From Sporodiniella umbellata (Eukaryota; Mucoromycota; Mucoromycetes; Mucorales; Rhizopodaceae), in NCBI GenBank assembly GCA_025677835.1, contig JAIXMR010000129.1, forward strand, positions 1 through 64,000: 64,000 nt of DNA, in the 5' to 3' direction. The notes under the pieces were generated by a model, which searched no databases, had not been told where the DNA came from, and saw only the letters and a list, made by a program, of their open reading frames with translations. Position 1 is the first letter of the stretch. Every line of letters starts with the position of its first letter. The translations under genes were made by a program, and so were the position numbers. Positions 47,434-58,065 of this stretch are shown here, piece by piece.

Positions 47434-47577
47434 AAACATAGTAAAAGGCTAAGCACATCTTTCCTTGGCCCCCTTTTTTTTTTAAAAAAAAAACAAGCCC
47501 TTTGGCTCTGTCTTATCAGTCGCCACTTTTGTATAAACAGCAAAGAGGAGGTGTGTTATATTACAGATTCGAACCTT
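47434..47577. repeat. Right copy of the imperfect inverted pair (partner 41822-41967)
   Basis: Reverse-complement relative of 41822-41967. The pair brackets about 5.5 kb that contains methyltransferase copy 1 and three relics. Confidence 0.7.
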
Positions 47578-48222
47578 ATTGCCCACAAGTCATGTTGATC
47601 AGAACGAGGTAGAAGAGTCTTAAATACAGGTTTTTCTTAGAGCCAAGCTCATGTTTGATCGATCCAGAGCGAAAACGCTACAGATAAAATCCGTGTTTTT
47701 TGTTATAAATCTACTTGTATCACACTACTTTGTGCTTTCAGCAATGCATTGATGCTTTTTGCTAATTGTAATAGTGCTTGTGGGTTTTTAAGATATTTAA
47801 TGTACAATATAAGCATAGTTTCTATAGATATAGCCAAACGTAGATACATTCGGTTATTTTGTAGGTTGACCCGTTGCATTTGTTTGAAAGAGTATTGTTT
47901 ATGAGCTGTGAGCCAGGCTTTGTTTTAGTGTTTAGAAATAAATGCCTCACAAGGTACTTTTGGTTAGCCTTGCGTTATATATTTTGCTTGTTATTTTGAC
48001 TTTCCTTCGGCCAGTAGCCGACGTTATTGCTAGATCGTTCTGTGCTAAGAACATGGCTACGACTGTGTCTATGCTGATACCATCTTTTTACAACGAAAGG
48101 CTTCAATTACGACATGGGCAGCCAATGGCAATCGCTTATTGAATATATAAAAAGTTTTCCGATTCCGAGATAAAGCACTGATTACGAATAAAGCCTTTTT
48201 TTTTTTTTACTTTTATCCTTTA
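47578..48222. other. Region upstream of the trehalose-phosphate-synthase-like gene
   Basis: It includes a 66-codon + strand frame at 47942-48142 with a hydrophobic start (KVLLVSLALYILLVILTFL). There is no family match, and I do not call it a gene. A T-run lies at 48198-48210. Confidence 0.35.
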
Positions 48223-49207
48223 ATGCTTCTTTCTGCCGAAAAACCTCTAGCTCAAAGCGCTATTCTACAGAAGCGGGAGCAACCGTCTCTTGAGAACAGC
48301 AGTATCTCAGATATCACTTCTAATCAAGCGTATTTGGCAAGACAACTGATAAGCCTTGTGGAGGCAGAAGAAGTTTATTTCGACAGAGAGACAAATGTAC
48401 TGATCAAAAAGTGTAAGTAAAGTGGAAGGAGAGGACGGGTAAATAGGAGCCGTGTGTGTGATACTATTATTAAACCCCTCTTCCCGACAGTAAGTGAATT
48501 TCTACAGCCTACAACCATGAGCTCCTTAGCGTGGAGTTCAGAAGATATAACACAAGCGATGAGTAAGCATTTCTCGGCAGTATTATTTGCTTACTAATCT
48601 ACTGTGTACAGACCAGGTATCGAACTACCTTGAGAATCGAACAGAAGAACTCTCTGGCAATATACGAACTATGTCAGCTTTTCCTTTTGATGTCTCACAC
48701 AAACACTCAGAAAACCCAACACACCCAAGAGACTACGCACATACAGAGAAAGTATCCAAGCGATCGCGGTCTTTAAGAGACCTCTTTCCAAACAAACAGA
48801 TCTTATTCTTCAAAGAAGATCTGCATGCTGCACACGTTCTTTATACATTAGCAGCCTTTGCTAATCTTTTGTGTAAAAGACCGGAATTAATCAACCGCTT
48901 GGTCTTTATTGTCCTCTGTTCGTCCAAAATATCGCCACATGAATTGGAAGCTGTTCCTGAAATTGTGCGACAAATTAATCAGCTCTACGGCACCTCGACT
49001 TTTGTGCCTGTGCATTTTTACCACCAAGAAATCGACAGGGACGAACTGCTTGCTTTCATGAACGCATCTCATATTGGCCTGTGTTTGTCCGAGTCAGCTG
49101 CACAAGAATTCAGACAGCTCACTCACTATTCCCAAAAAACTGTCTCTATCAAAGACCCATCAGATATACCTCGGTTGACTGTGTCGCTACAGGACGCTTT
49201 ATACTAA
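48223..49207 (+). CDS. Divergent trehalose-6-phosphate synthase-like (GT20) protein, probably inactive
   Basis: Exons 48223-48412, 48491-48562, 48612-49207 (285 aa; true synthases are about 500 aa). The C-terminal 130 residues follow the GT20 pattern. The chain order is: a segment in the place of the synthase VDRLDYIKG motif but reading ILFFKEDLHAAHV, a strand LVFIVLCSS, EIVRQINQLYGTSTFVPVHF (compare the synthase 'INGKFGTxEFTPIHFLH'), then HIGLCLSESAAQE. The N-terminal Rossmann half and the basic substrate-binding residues are missing. It could be a regulatory pseudo-enzyme like yeast Tps3/Tsl1 domains, or a decaying gene. Clean splicing argues against full decay. Confidence 0.6.
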
Positions 49208-49374
49208 ACCACTTCATTCTCTTGTATTTCTCTAATATTATTTTTGATCGCCCTTCCCAACTCCTCTGTTTCTATTCTCCTTCTCAAGCATTAAATGCCT
49301 GCGCTATATGTGTATTTATTGGTTTTTACTGAAAAAAATAGTCAACGCGGAGCCTTTTTTTTCTTTTTCTTTTA

Positions 49375-50916
49375 TTATGTCAAAATCTCAACACCAGTTT
49401 CGGTTACAAGCATTGTGTGCTCGAATTGAGCGGATCGTTTACCATCACACGTCACAGCAGTCCAGTTATCAGGCCAGACCTCATCTCTGAACGCTCCTTC
49501 ACAAATCATAGGCTCAATGGTGAAACAATGACCAGGCTTCATCACACCAATAGCCTTGTTGTCTTTTAAAAGATGAGTCTCTTGATAAAGGGGTAGATTA
49601 AAAACAAACAAAAAAGCTTACTGGCATAATGGGGAACATTAGGAGCACAATGGAAAAGTTGGTTAATACCATGCCCACAAAAGCTACGAACCACGGAAAA
49701 TCCGTTACTTTTAGCATGGTCTTCAATGGTTTTACCAAAATCACGGTATCTAGCACCAGGCTTGACTAAAAAAAAAACAGAAACATCAGCATACACACAT
49801 CGCCATCGATACTTTACCCATAGCAATAGACTTTTCTAAGCATTCTCTAGCACATTGCACAAGTTGTTTGCCTTTATCGTCCACATTGCCAACCAAGTAT
49901 GTTTCGTTCAAGTCACCATGGAAACCACCGTAATAGCAAGTCACATCTAAGTTGACAATATCACCATCTTTGAGTGGACGCTTGTCAGGAATACCGTGAC
50001 AGATAACCTCATTTACAGATCTGGTTGAATGGGGGATTAGTATTGCTGTTGTTATAAAATTGGACATCGTACGTGCAGACTGATTTGGGGAACTTGTAAT
50101 AGTTTAAAGGTGAAGGATAAGCGCCACGTTCGATGGTAGCATTATGAATGATTTCGTCTGACAAGCAAAAAAAAAAAAAAGTCAATATACATATCTTTCT
50201 TTTTGTTTTTGCATCCATAGTACCGATTTCGTCTGTCGTTATACCCACACGGATGGCTGCAGCACCAATATTCAATACCTCACGAGCAATCTATAGGAAA
50301 GCGTAAAAACCCTTGTACTCCCTTACACACACACACACATCTTTATACTCTTACCTTACACACTTTACGCATGCCTTCTATTTCTTCTGCGTTAAGTATC
50401 TTAATACTAGAACTTGCTTTCAAATTTTGCTCTGAAATAGGGATACTCGTATCGGCATAATCAGCTTCAATAATAATAATAAAAAGCATCAGTAGGTCAA
50501 GTCGATACATCATTAAATTCAGTTACTTACGACGAGCAATTTCTTTGGGTACTTCGCGTTTGGCCGACAGAGGGTAGATCGCTTGGAGTTCACCTGTGTA
50601 TCTATATTTGGGAAAAGGGTTGTGTGGCTCACCTAGTTTTTTATTATTAGCATTATTATTTTAGATGAATAGTGTTCAAATCCGTAGTGTCTATAGACGT
50701 TTACTTTCAATTTTGGCTTTGTGTACCAACTTGTGTTGACCCTACAAAGCATGTGAACAAAAACAAAAACAAAAATGTTAATGGCTGCCTTACCCAACTT
50801 TTCTTGAAGCAATCTTGTGTACAGAAAAAAGAACCGTCAATTTTCAACTTTATGCAAGTAGGGCATTGCATTTTTGCAGGCTGGTCGCAACCTTCAGTCA
50901 AACAAACACCAGACAT
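49375..50916 (-). CDS. MAP1: Methionine aminopeptidase 1
   Basis: Cytosolic metallo-enzyme that removes initiator methionine from nascent chains. Nine exons on the minus strand: 50916-50794, 50741-50705, 50632-50531, 50464-50355, 50290-50224, 50157-50073, 50020-49818, 49765-49622, 49562-49375 (352 aa). The N-terminal zinc-binding region ([17 protein letters not shown]...[12 protein letters not shown]) associates with ribosomes in yeast Map1. All five metal ligands are in recognisable motifs: [23 protein letters not shown] and FEHTM. The substrate-pocket motif [19 protein letters not shown] is also intact. The start is ATG 50916 (MSGVCLTEG); the frame remains open upstream (see the separate entry). 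Its product generates the free N-terminal glycine required by any N-myristoylated protein. Confidence 0.93.
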
Positions 50917-51466
50917 TAGTTTTATTTTGTTTGGTAAAGAAAAGAAAAAAATGCGAATGGAAGGTTTCTCGAAAAGGGTATGGACTCTCGGACTGCTTTT
51001 TTTGTAGTCTGTTCCTGGGTTTAATTTGTATTTGGAACAGCTGCTTTTGGATCTTCTTTGATTGGCTAGTTCTTCTATAGGCCTTTTTTTTTTTAAAAAA
51101 AAATAAAACACTAGTGATAAATAACGAAGCAACCCACCTGCTCGAGATTCAATAATTTGAGGAAAGCTTACTAAAGCTGTCGTTTTAACAGTGTTTGTAT
51201 CGATTTTATAGAAGTGCTCTTTACTTGGGTGGGCATTTCTTTTAAATCCAAATGCGTATACGCAAGCACGTCCCTTAAAAACAGAAACAAAAAAAATTCA
51301 CGAAAAGCAAAATGTATATAAACATATGTTTTGAACTTATGGCGAGTATAGCGTCAAAGGAGAAGTTTTTTAAACCAAAAATATACATTTAAAATGCAAT
51401 TGTACATACAACATTCCGCATACTGATGGAGGACAAACGATCAAAGCTGGATTTTTGGTACACAAA
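50917..51466 (-). pseudogene. Unidentified spliced exons directly upstream of MAP1
   Basis: On the minus strand two well-bounded exons (51466-51410 and 51273-51138) encode VYQKSSFDRLSSISMRNV and [18 protein letters not shown]...[10 protein letters not shown] third (51074 downward) encodes [17 protein letters not shown] and continues in frame into the MAP1 start. No start codon was found upstream, where methyltransferase copy 2 ends at 51561. I do not recognise the family. It may be the truncated 3' part of another gene, or an alternative 5' end of the MAP1 transcript. Confidence 0.4.
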
Positions 51467-51560
51467 CTAAAGAATAGATTGTAGCAAACATGCTGTGAAA
51501 AACAATCAACCCGTGTTTACAAAAACCTGAGCTGTTTTGTTTTTAGGCCTCTGCCTCTTT

Positions 51561-52979
51561 TTATTTTTTGCAGAGAGAGAGAGAGATAGTGTCAACTGTT
51601 AGTCCTGATTTGAACATGTCTTCTTTGAATTTGTTTAAATAGTCAGATACTTCATCTTCACTTTCCACACCTAGTTCATCGCCTAGATATTTGATTGTGC
51701 CCTCAACCCCTTTTACAAAATTCCATACAAACTTTTTGGCAAGGATTGTTCCGTTGTCTATAAAAGGTCAGCAACGGACTTGGAAACTCTTTCTGACTTA
51801 CTTGTATAAGCTGTTACTTGGGTGTTTTGCACTACCTGTACACTGTTATTCAAAGCAACCAGACTTTCCAATTCATACACAATATTGGGGATTTGATCTC
51901 TTTTGGTTGCAAAGTTATTTACTGCCAAAAAAAATAAAAACAAAGAGTTAGTTCCGTATTTATGGATTGCAAAGTACACTCACTTGCAGTAACAGTCTTG
52001 TAGCATATGGATTCTTTGTCTTCTGGAGGCTAAAAGGTTTTGGTTTTTTTCTTTAATAAAACAAAAGAAAGCGCATGTATACAACTCTCTTACAACAAAA
52101 CTCCCTTCAAACAATTGAATCATTCCTCCAGGTTTTGTAACACGTACAATTTCTTTTATAGCATTCGGCCATTCGTCAGCTCGAAGCCCATATACAAAAA
52201 ACCTCATATGAGTAAAATCAAACGTGTTATCTTTGTACGGAAGTCTTTTAGATACATTTCCGTGTACAAAGTTTAGTTTTGGAAGTTTCCGGATAAGGTC
52301 AGGAATATCTATAATATCGCAACCGTAATATTTACAATTCGGATACTCAGAGTTCATATCCTAAATAGCATCTATGTCTTAGCTTTACCAGATACGTTTC
52401 ATGACATAAGACACCTATATTGAAATACTTTACAGCTAGCCATGCGCCAGATCCGCAACCTATGTCAAGCACAGATACACCTTCTTCAAAATTCAAAATC
52501 TCTTTAGCACTAGAGGAGATGTTTCTAATAGCGATAGACAAGTAGTCAATGACGCAGTTTTTTTTATGTAAAAAACTCTTACCCTTTTACTAATTCTTTG
52601 AAACAAAAGTGTTGCTAAGAGAGATCTATGTATCAATACTACCGGTTGTCTTTATCATTTGTTCTGTCCTTACTCCTGTTAACCTATCGTGCTCATCTTG
52701 ATCTTTGGGCAGCCAATAAGTAGCATTCTCTTCATTATGAAACTCTCGATTTGTGATAAGTGATTGAGCAGGTAAAATAAGTTGTTTATTTAAGGCGTCT
52801 GTGTCCATTGATTCAGGCTTTGGGGTTTTACTAAGTTTCTTTAAATTTTTGGTTTTTAATAGCTTTGTAGTAGAGATGCCAACTCCTATTATTATATATG
52901 TATATGTACCCAAAGACAAGCAAAAACTAATTTGAATCAAAAAAGAAGAAAAAAGTGGTGCTTTTCTTCTTAAATACAC
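51561..52979 (-). CDS. Class I SAM-dependent methyltransferase (copy 2)
   Basis: Seven exons on the minus strand: 52979-52674, 52614-52583, 52524-52434, 52360-52094, 52029-51984, 51921-51802, 51757-51561 (352 aa). Exons 2-6 have exactly the same lengths as copy 1 (32, 91, 267, 46, 120 nt). The SAM motif VLDIGCGSGAWLA and EHDRLTGQHFCFKELVKG are intact. Unlike copy 1 there is no MGNC start: the aligned ATG is ATA, and the open frame extends upstream to an ATG giving a hydrophobic N-terminus (SSFLIQISFCLSLGTYTYII). An internal Met at 52808 is another possible start. It is closely related to copy 1 but with many amino-acid differences, so the duplication is not recent. Substrate unknown. Confidence 0.8.
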
Positions 52980-53379
52980 AATCTGAGATACGATACACGA
53001 TTTTTAATGAGGTAAAAATGTAACCATGAGTATTCTGGCTTGAGTTCGTCAGTTCAAAAGAAAAAAAAACCCTATTGCTTGTAACTTTATAGAAACACTA
53101 CAAAATTTAAACCCAGCTTTTTTAGACACCTTTTCTCAACCTAGTTAACGATGAAAGACTCTCCAACTGCACGAGTAGAGTTTCTACCGATATTTCTGTC
53201 CATTTGGAAAGTCAACTCTGTTCGGTTACTAAGACCTGATATGATTAAACCAACCCCTAGGACATTTAGACTTTTCATAAGCCAACGAAAGACACTCGAG
53301 GTATCACCGAAATCTACTGCAAGTGTCCAGTTCAACATGGATCTTGCAGCTAAGTAAATCCCTTGGTCACTATTTTGGT

Positions 53380-53867
53380 CACAAAAAATTCCACTAAAAG
53401 CCAGAACAATTTGGTATAAAATCCTTCATCGCTCTATTCCTCATACTGGTCTGCTACACAAATTTCCACCGACCAAATTCCAATCCGACCTGTGCCCTCT
53501 TTGTAAGAAAGAAAAAGACTCTTTGATTCATTTCTTATACGCCTGCCCAAAAATAGTCCCCGTTTGGCAACAGACCGCACACACCTACTTCGATGATAAC
53601 TGGTCGCCCTGTAGATGGTTCTTCCTTTCAGACTTACACATAGCTGTCACACACCTAACCGCCTTTCCTCTTAGACATCTGAAAACTACGTCTGTGATCC
53701 AACTGTCCTCAGCCCAAATAATAGCTTGTACATTACAAGCAATATGGTCTGCTCGTTGGCGTCACATTTCTCACCAGATCCCTTTCGCAACTTCCACAGT
53801 TTTCGCTCAAACGCAAAAGTTCATTCTCCAGCTCCACTCTGAACTCCAGTTGTGTCACGACATATGA
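53380..53867 (+). pseudogene. Non-LTR retrotransposon (LINE) 3' end relic
   Basis: The frame at about 53400-53867 encodes IWYKILHRSIPHTGLLHK, then CPLCKKEKDSLIHFLYACP (a C-x2-C...H-x4-C zinc knuckle of the zf-RVT type) and WQQTAHTYF. Such domains follow the reverse transcriptase in LINE ORF2. The reverse transcriptase itself is not recognisable upstream. An A-run (53924-53943) follows downstream. Confidence 0.6.
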
Positions 53868-54366
53868 TAAATGATTTTGGATTCCTTGTTGCCAAGAACT
53901 GAATCGTTTAATGTCGACCCCGCAAAAAAAAAAAAAAAAAAAAATATTGTTACTATATTTATTCCTTAATAGTCTATTTGACTTTAAATAAACCAGGATT
54001 TCTCTGAAATCCCCTAAAAAAAAAAAATAGTTAACGATGAAAAACCATCTGAGTGACTGAGAAGACTTTGTGTTCTCGGCTGTTTTTAGACTGTTCGCTA
54101 AATACATTTGATCATTCCTTTCAAGTTTTTGGACCTGCCTGCTTCTTGATATATCCTCTACTTTATTTGTTGCAAGCTCTCCCATGCTCTAATAACCAAC
54201 AAATACATATCAGTACGTTATTTCAAGTTTGCTGAGATTGACCGTATTTGATAACGCCCGCTTAAACGTATCCAAAAAACATAGCGTTACTATTTAATCC
54301 AAACTATATGGGGCGTATTTCTTAGCGGTTACTGTTGCTCTATAAGGCATAAACCGCTACAATTTA
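53868..54366. other. Spacer between LINE relic and methyltransferase relic
   Basis: A-runs at 53924-53943 and 54016-54027. No recognised gene. Confidence 0.5.
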
Positions 54367-54835
54367 ATATGTTTCAGAAAGCTTTCTCGCTTTGCCTACG
54401 TCGATGGCCAAGTAACTCAAAAACTATTGTATGGAGACAACATGTTTGGTTTTTTTTCAGGTGAGACTTTTTGTCTTAACCTTCGAGATTATGAGTGCCG
54501 AATTGTAAAATTCGGAGGAACGGTTCAGCTTGTTGATTTTACTTTCTTGGCAAGCAAATATACAATTGACATGCCCTTTCTTAATTTTCTTTGATCTCTA
54601 GTCACTAAGAGACTACCATCAAATAGCAAACACAAGTAAGCAGTTTTGGCTCACTGTAAACAGGCCTGATTACCTTTTAGTTTACCAATTAGGTTTTTTT
54701 GCTGAGAGAAGACAACTTTTTACTATGATATAGGAAATGGAAGACATGGTATTGACAAATGGTACCGCAAACATAGCACAAAATATCCAGATAAACCTCA
54801 GTATAATTCTTCTGAAACAAGCGAAGAGTAAAACA
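54367..54835 (+). pseudogene. Methyltransferase relic (copy 4)
   Basis: The + strand aligns with the middle and sixth exons of copy 1: around 54367-54540 (compare Q-K-L-P...YGNVAQRLPYEDS, then GGTVQLVD) and around 54700-54800 (compare AERGQLPNALYELE). Deletions, frameshifts and stops are numerous. It lies head-to-tail just upstream of copy 3. Confidence 0.6.
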
Positions 54836-55197
54836 GTTAGGAATTTGTGTAGGAAAAAAAACACCCAATGGCATACTTTTGGTTAAAAAATTTCATAGAG
54901 TTTTGTTAAAGGAATAATAAAGTGTTTTAACCATTAACTGGATTTGGAAACTATTTAACTGAGGCTAAATGACTTTTCTTTCTAAACAACCTAATTGCCG
55001 GTTGTTGCCTCTACTTTTAAAAACGACATAGTTACACTTCAATTTAGTACAAACAGGATAAATATCTCAGTCTATGTATTTAAGAAGAATGCTATCTTAT
55101 TCCTTCTGCTTGCACTCTTTTGTTTTATTTAAGGTCGGTTTTTATTTTCATTTTCGTTTTACTTTATTTACTTAATGTCTGCATAATAGTTGTCAAA

Positions 55198-56240
55198 ATG
55201 GGAAACTGCGTTGTTTTTTTTAAAACATTTACAATCAAAAACTCAACAAAGGTTGAAAGCAATACAGACTTCATGTTGATGGATATAGACAGTTTGACTA
55301 CAGAGCTACAAATGACTATAAGTCTCAATTCAATAGCTACAGAAAGGGAGTTTCATAGCGATAAAGCTTCCACTTATTGGCTGTCTAAAGATAGAGAAAA
55401 GCATGATAAAATGACAGGAGTAAAGTACAGTATATTATCAAGACGAGAAACTGACACATACATTTTGGAGCAACATTTTTGTTTTAAAGAGCTATTGAGT
55501 GGGCATGTATATACATATAAATGTATAAAGCGCTAATATTAAAATATTCTGATAGCAATATGAGTTCTAGTGTAAAAAACGCTGAAATTTGAAGGAGGAA
55601 TATCTGTATTGGATATAGAATGCGGATCTGGTGTCTGGTTAGCAGTAAGTTAGTTAAACGCCTACGCGTTTACTCTCTACTATTCAACTCACGTGTCATA
55701 TAGGACATGTGCTCTGAGTATCCAAATTGCATATATCATAGTCGCGACATTATAGATACTTTTGACATATTTCAGAAAATTCCTCTGCTCAAACACTCTT
55801 ACGGTACTGTAACTCAAAGGCTACTATGAGGTTTTTTGTCTACGCCCTTCGAGCCGATGAGTGACCAGTCGCTATCAGAGAAGCTATATGGATCACTAAA
55901 CCTGGAAGAATGGTTCGCTTTGTCGAGGGCTGTCTTATGATAAATAGATAGAATAAATGTTTGGTAAATGTATTTTTAACCTCATTTGGACTTCTAATGA
56001 AGCTTTTGTTTTTTTAGCCGTCAGAAGATGTATAATTTCTCTGTTATAAAACAACGATAACAAGTAAGTATGGTTATTTACTGCAATTATATTTGCTGAT
56101 TCAGCTATATAGTGAATAAATTCTCGGCTGGAAGAGGATAACTTCTTCGTGCTGTACACGAGTTAGAAAATCCGGTATCCACAAACAGCGACATAAAAAT
56201 ACCACGGGAAATTTTGATAGACTTTAATAAAAGTAAGTTA
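55198..56240 (+). pseudogene. Methyltransferase pseudogene (copy 3)
   Basis: Exon 1 is intact from ATG 55198 (MGNCVVFFKTFTIK...) through STYWLSKDREKHDKMTG. The second exon follows (QHFCFKELLSG), but its donor GT is changed to GC. The SAM-motif exon has a frameshift (AAAAAACGCTGAAATTTG) and reads VLDIECGSGVWLA. The next exon has a deletion and a stop (ADE then TGA). Exons 5 and 6 are recognisable at about 56016-56060 and 56100-56220 but also broken. The 5' flank is shared with copy 1. This copy is more recently dead than copies 4 and 5. Confidence 0.75.
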
Positions 56241-58065
56241 ACAGAAGAAACTAAATATCAAGCTTATTTATACTGTTTGAGAAAAGAATTCCGACCTTTA
56301 ACGCAGTCATTTTTTGTAGCTAAAATTAGTTTATTCCTAGTAAGGATTTCTTTCCTTTGTTAATTGGTTAAGGTGTTTTCGTACAGTCTTGTTATAAGAA
56401 ATTCTTTGAATTACTTTAACAAGATAGTGTTCCTAAAACTATTGTTTTTAAAATTTACGCATAATTATAACTAGGTTTTAGCGTTTCATCACTGATTTTA
56501 TATTTAAAAGGTATTGAGGATTAAGATTTTGTCATAATTCAAAGGACAGGGTTTTTGCAAAAACAGATGCGACGAGATGATATACTATATTATATAAGAG
56601 ACAAAAAAAAAAGATTCAGAAAATGTTCAAATTAACTAATCTAGGTCGTCTCTTTTGGTTGAATTGTCTAGATCTCAAAGTACAAAGAGGAATACTTAAT
56701 TGGGTATATACTATATCTGTGTTATATATGGACATGTCTTAGTATGGGTAATTGACTAAGTAAAGTAAGTGATACATGTAGCTACGACCGATTATAGAAC
56801 ACAAGATCACCTCCATACTTGATGTACACTTTAAGATGTCAGGTTTACTTACAGTCATTGGTCAGCCAAAATCGATCACTGGCCAACCAAAACCAGTACC
56901 ATATTTTTAGAAATGTTGTCGTTTGTGCCTGCTTGAAAACCAGGTACTTTCCGAAATGTCAGTTTTTTAATCAGCGATAAAAAGGAGTTGTTTGTATTTA
57001 ATTCTGGGTTTTGAAGAGCTGTATTTTAATTTTTGATAAAAGTGGTAATAGGTTTTTGTTTTAATTGAATATCCATTTAAAATAAAAGTAATCGCCCTTA
57101 AACCCTTAGCCAGAATGAAGCATATAGAATAATTTGGTGATACTTTTTGAACTTCAAAAGGCTTAGCGAAGTCGAGTACCGCTATAATAGCGTATAACAC
57201 TAATAATTAGCTAGTCTCGTTGTGGTTCAATTGTAGAAAAGTTGTTTATTTAAGTTCAGTTGGTTATCTTACGACATGCTTTCGTGGATTTTCAACTGAT
57301 AGATTTTAAAAAGTTACAGCGCTTCTGGATGTGCAAAGTTTTCTACGGATAAAGCAGCAAGTGTTTTTATGTAATATGTTGAGGCCTAGTATTTAACGAA
57401 AACTTGCAAATACCATATATTGTGAATGCTATAAAATTTAAAGCAATTTACCTCTTTTAATGCTTTGAATCAACATCGTGCTTTTTTTACTTTTATAAAC
57501 TCTTCAAGCGATTTTCTTAGTATTGCTTTTGTGTATCCTTATTATAATCATAATGGCACCATTTTTTAACTCTTTACTCGGAAGCATTTTGAACATGAAA
57601 AGGTTTCACAAAAATTTACTTTTTCTTCAAAAAATGCTCTGTATTAAAGAATAAATGGTTGGAAAAAACCAAATACAGAATACGGTTTTAGGTGAAAGTA
57701 GAGCTTTCGTAAATAGATAGAAGTGGCACAACAAAGGCTACCTAACGTAGTGACATGGAACAAGGAAGATTTTTTTATAAAAAAATGGTCATGATTCCGC
57801 CAGAACAATGTTACAGTTAGGAGAAGTCCGGCTGGCAATAAACACAATAGATGCTCAAACTTTAAAAATTGTTTGACAGTAGAGTTGCTTTTGATAATCT
57901 TAACACTGTTTGGATCGAAGTGTCGGTGACTTTAAATAGACACGTTGCAAGTTAGGGTTTTTTAGTTACACGGTATCTATCCGCATGGCCTTAGTCCTTT
58001 TTTTTTTTGTTTCTGTAAATGATTTTAACTTTTTCCTTTTTTTTCTTTTTTTTTTTTCAATATCT
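56241..58065. other. Gene-poor stretch
   Basis: AT-rich with short frames on both strands (for example minus 57200-56967). None has a family match. The last 100 bp are T-rich, as seen before other genes here. Confidence 0.45.

Noticed and set aside
47560..47600. tRNA-like T-loop GGTTCGAATC on the minus strand
   Set aside because: No A-box, acceptor stem or cloverleaf can be built around it, and the diverged partner repeat at 41822 does not preserve it.
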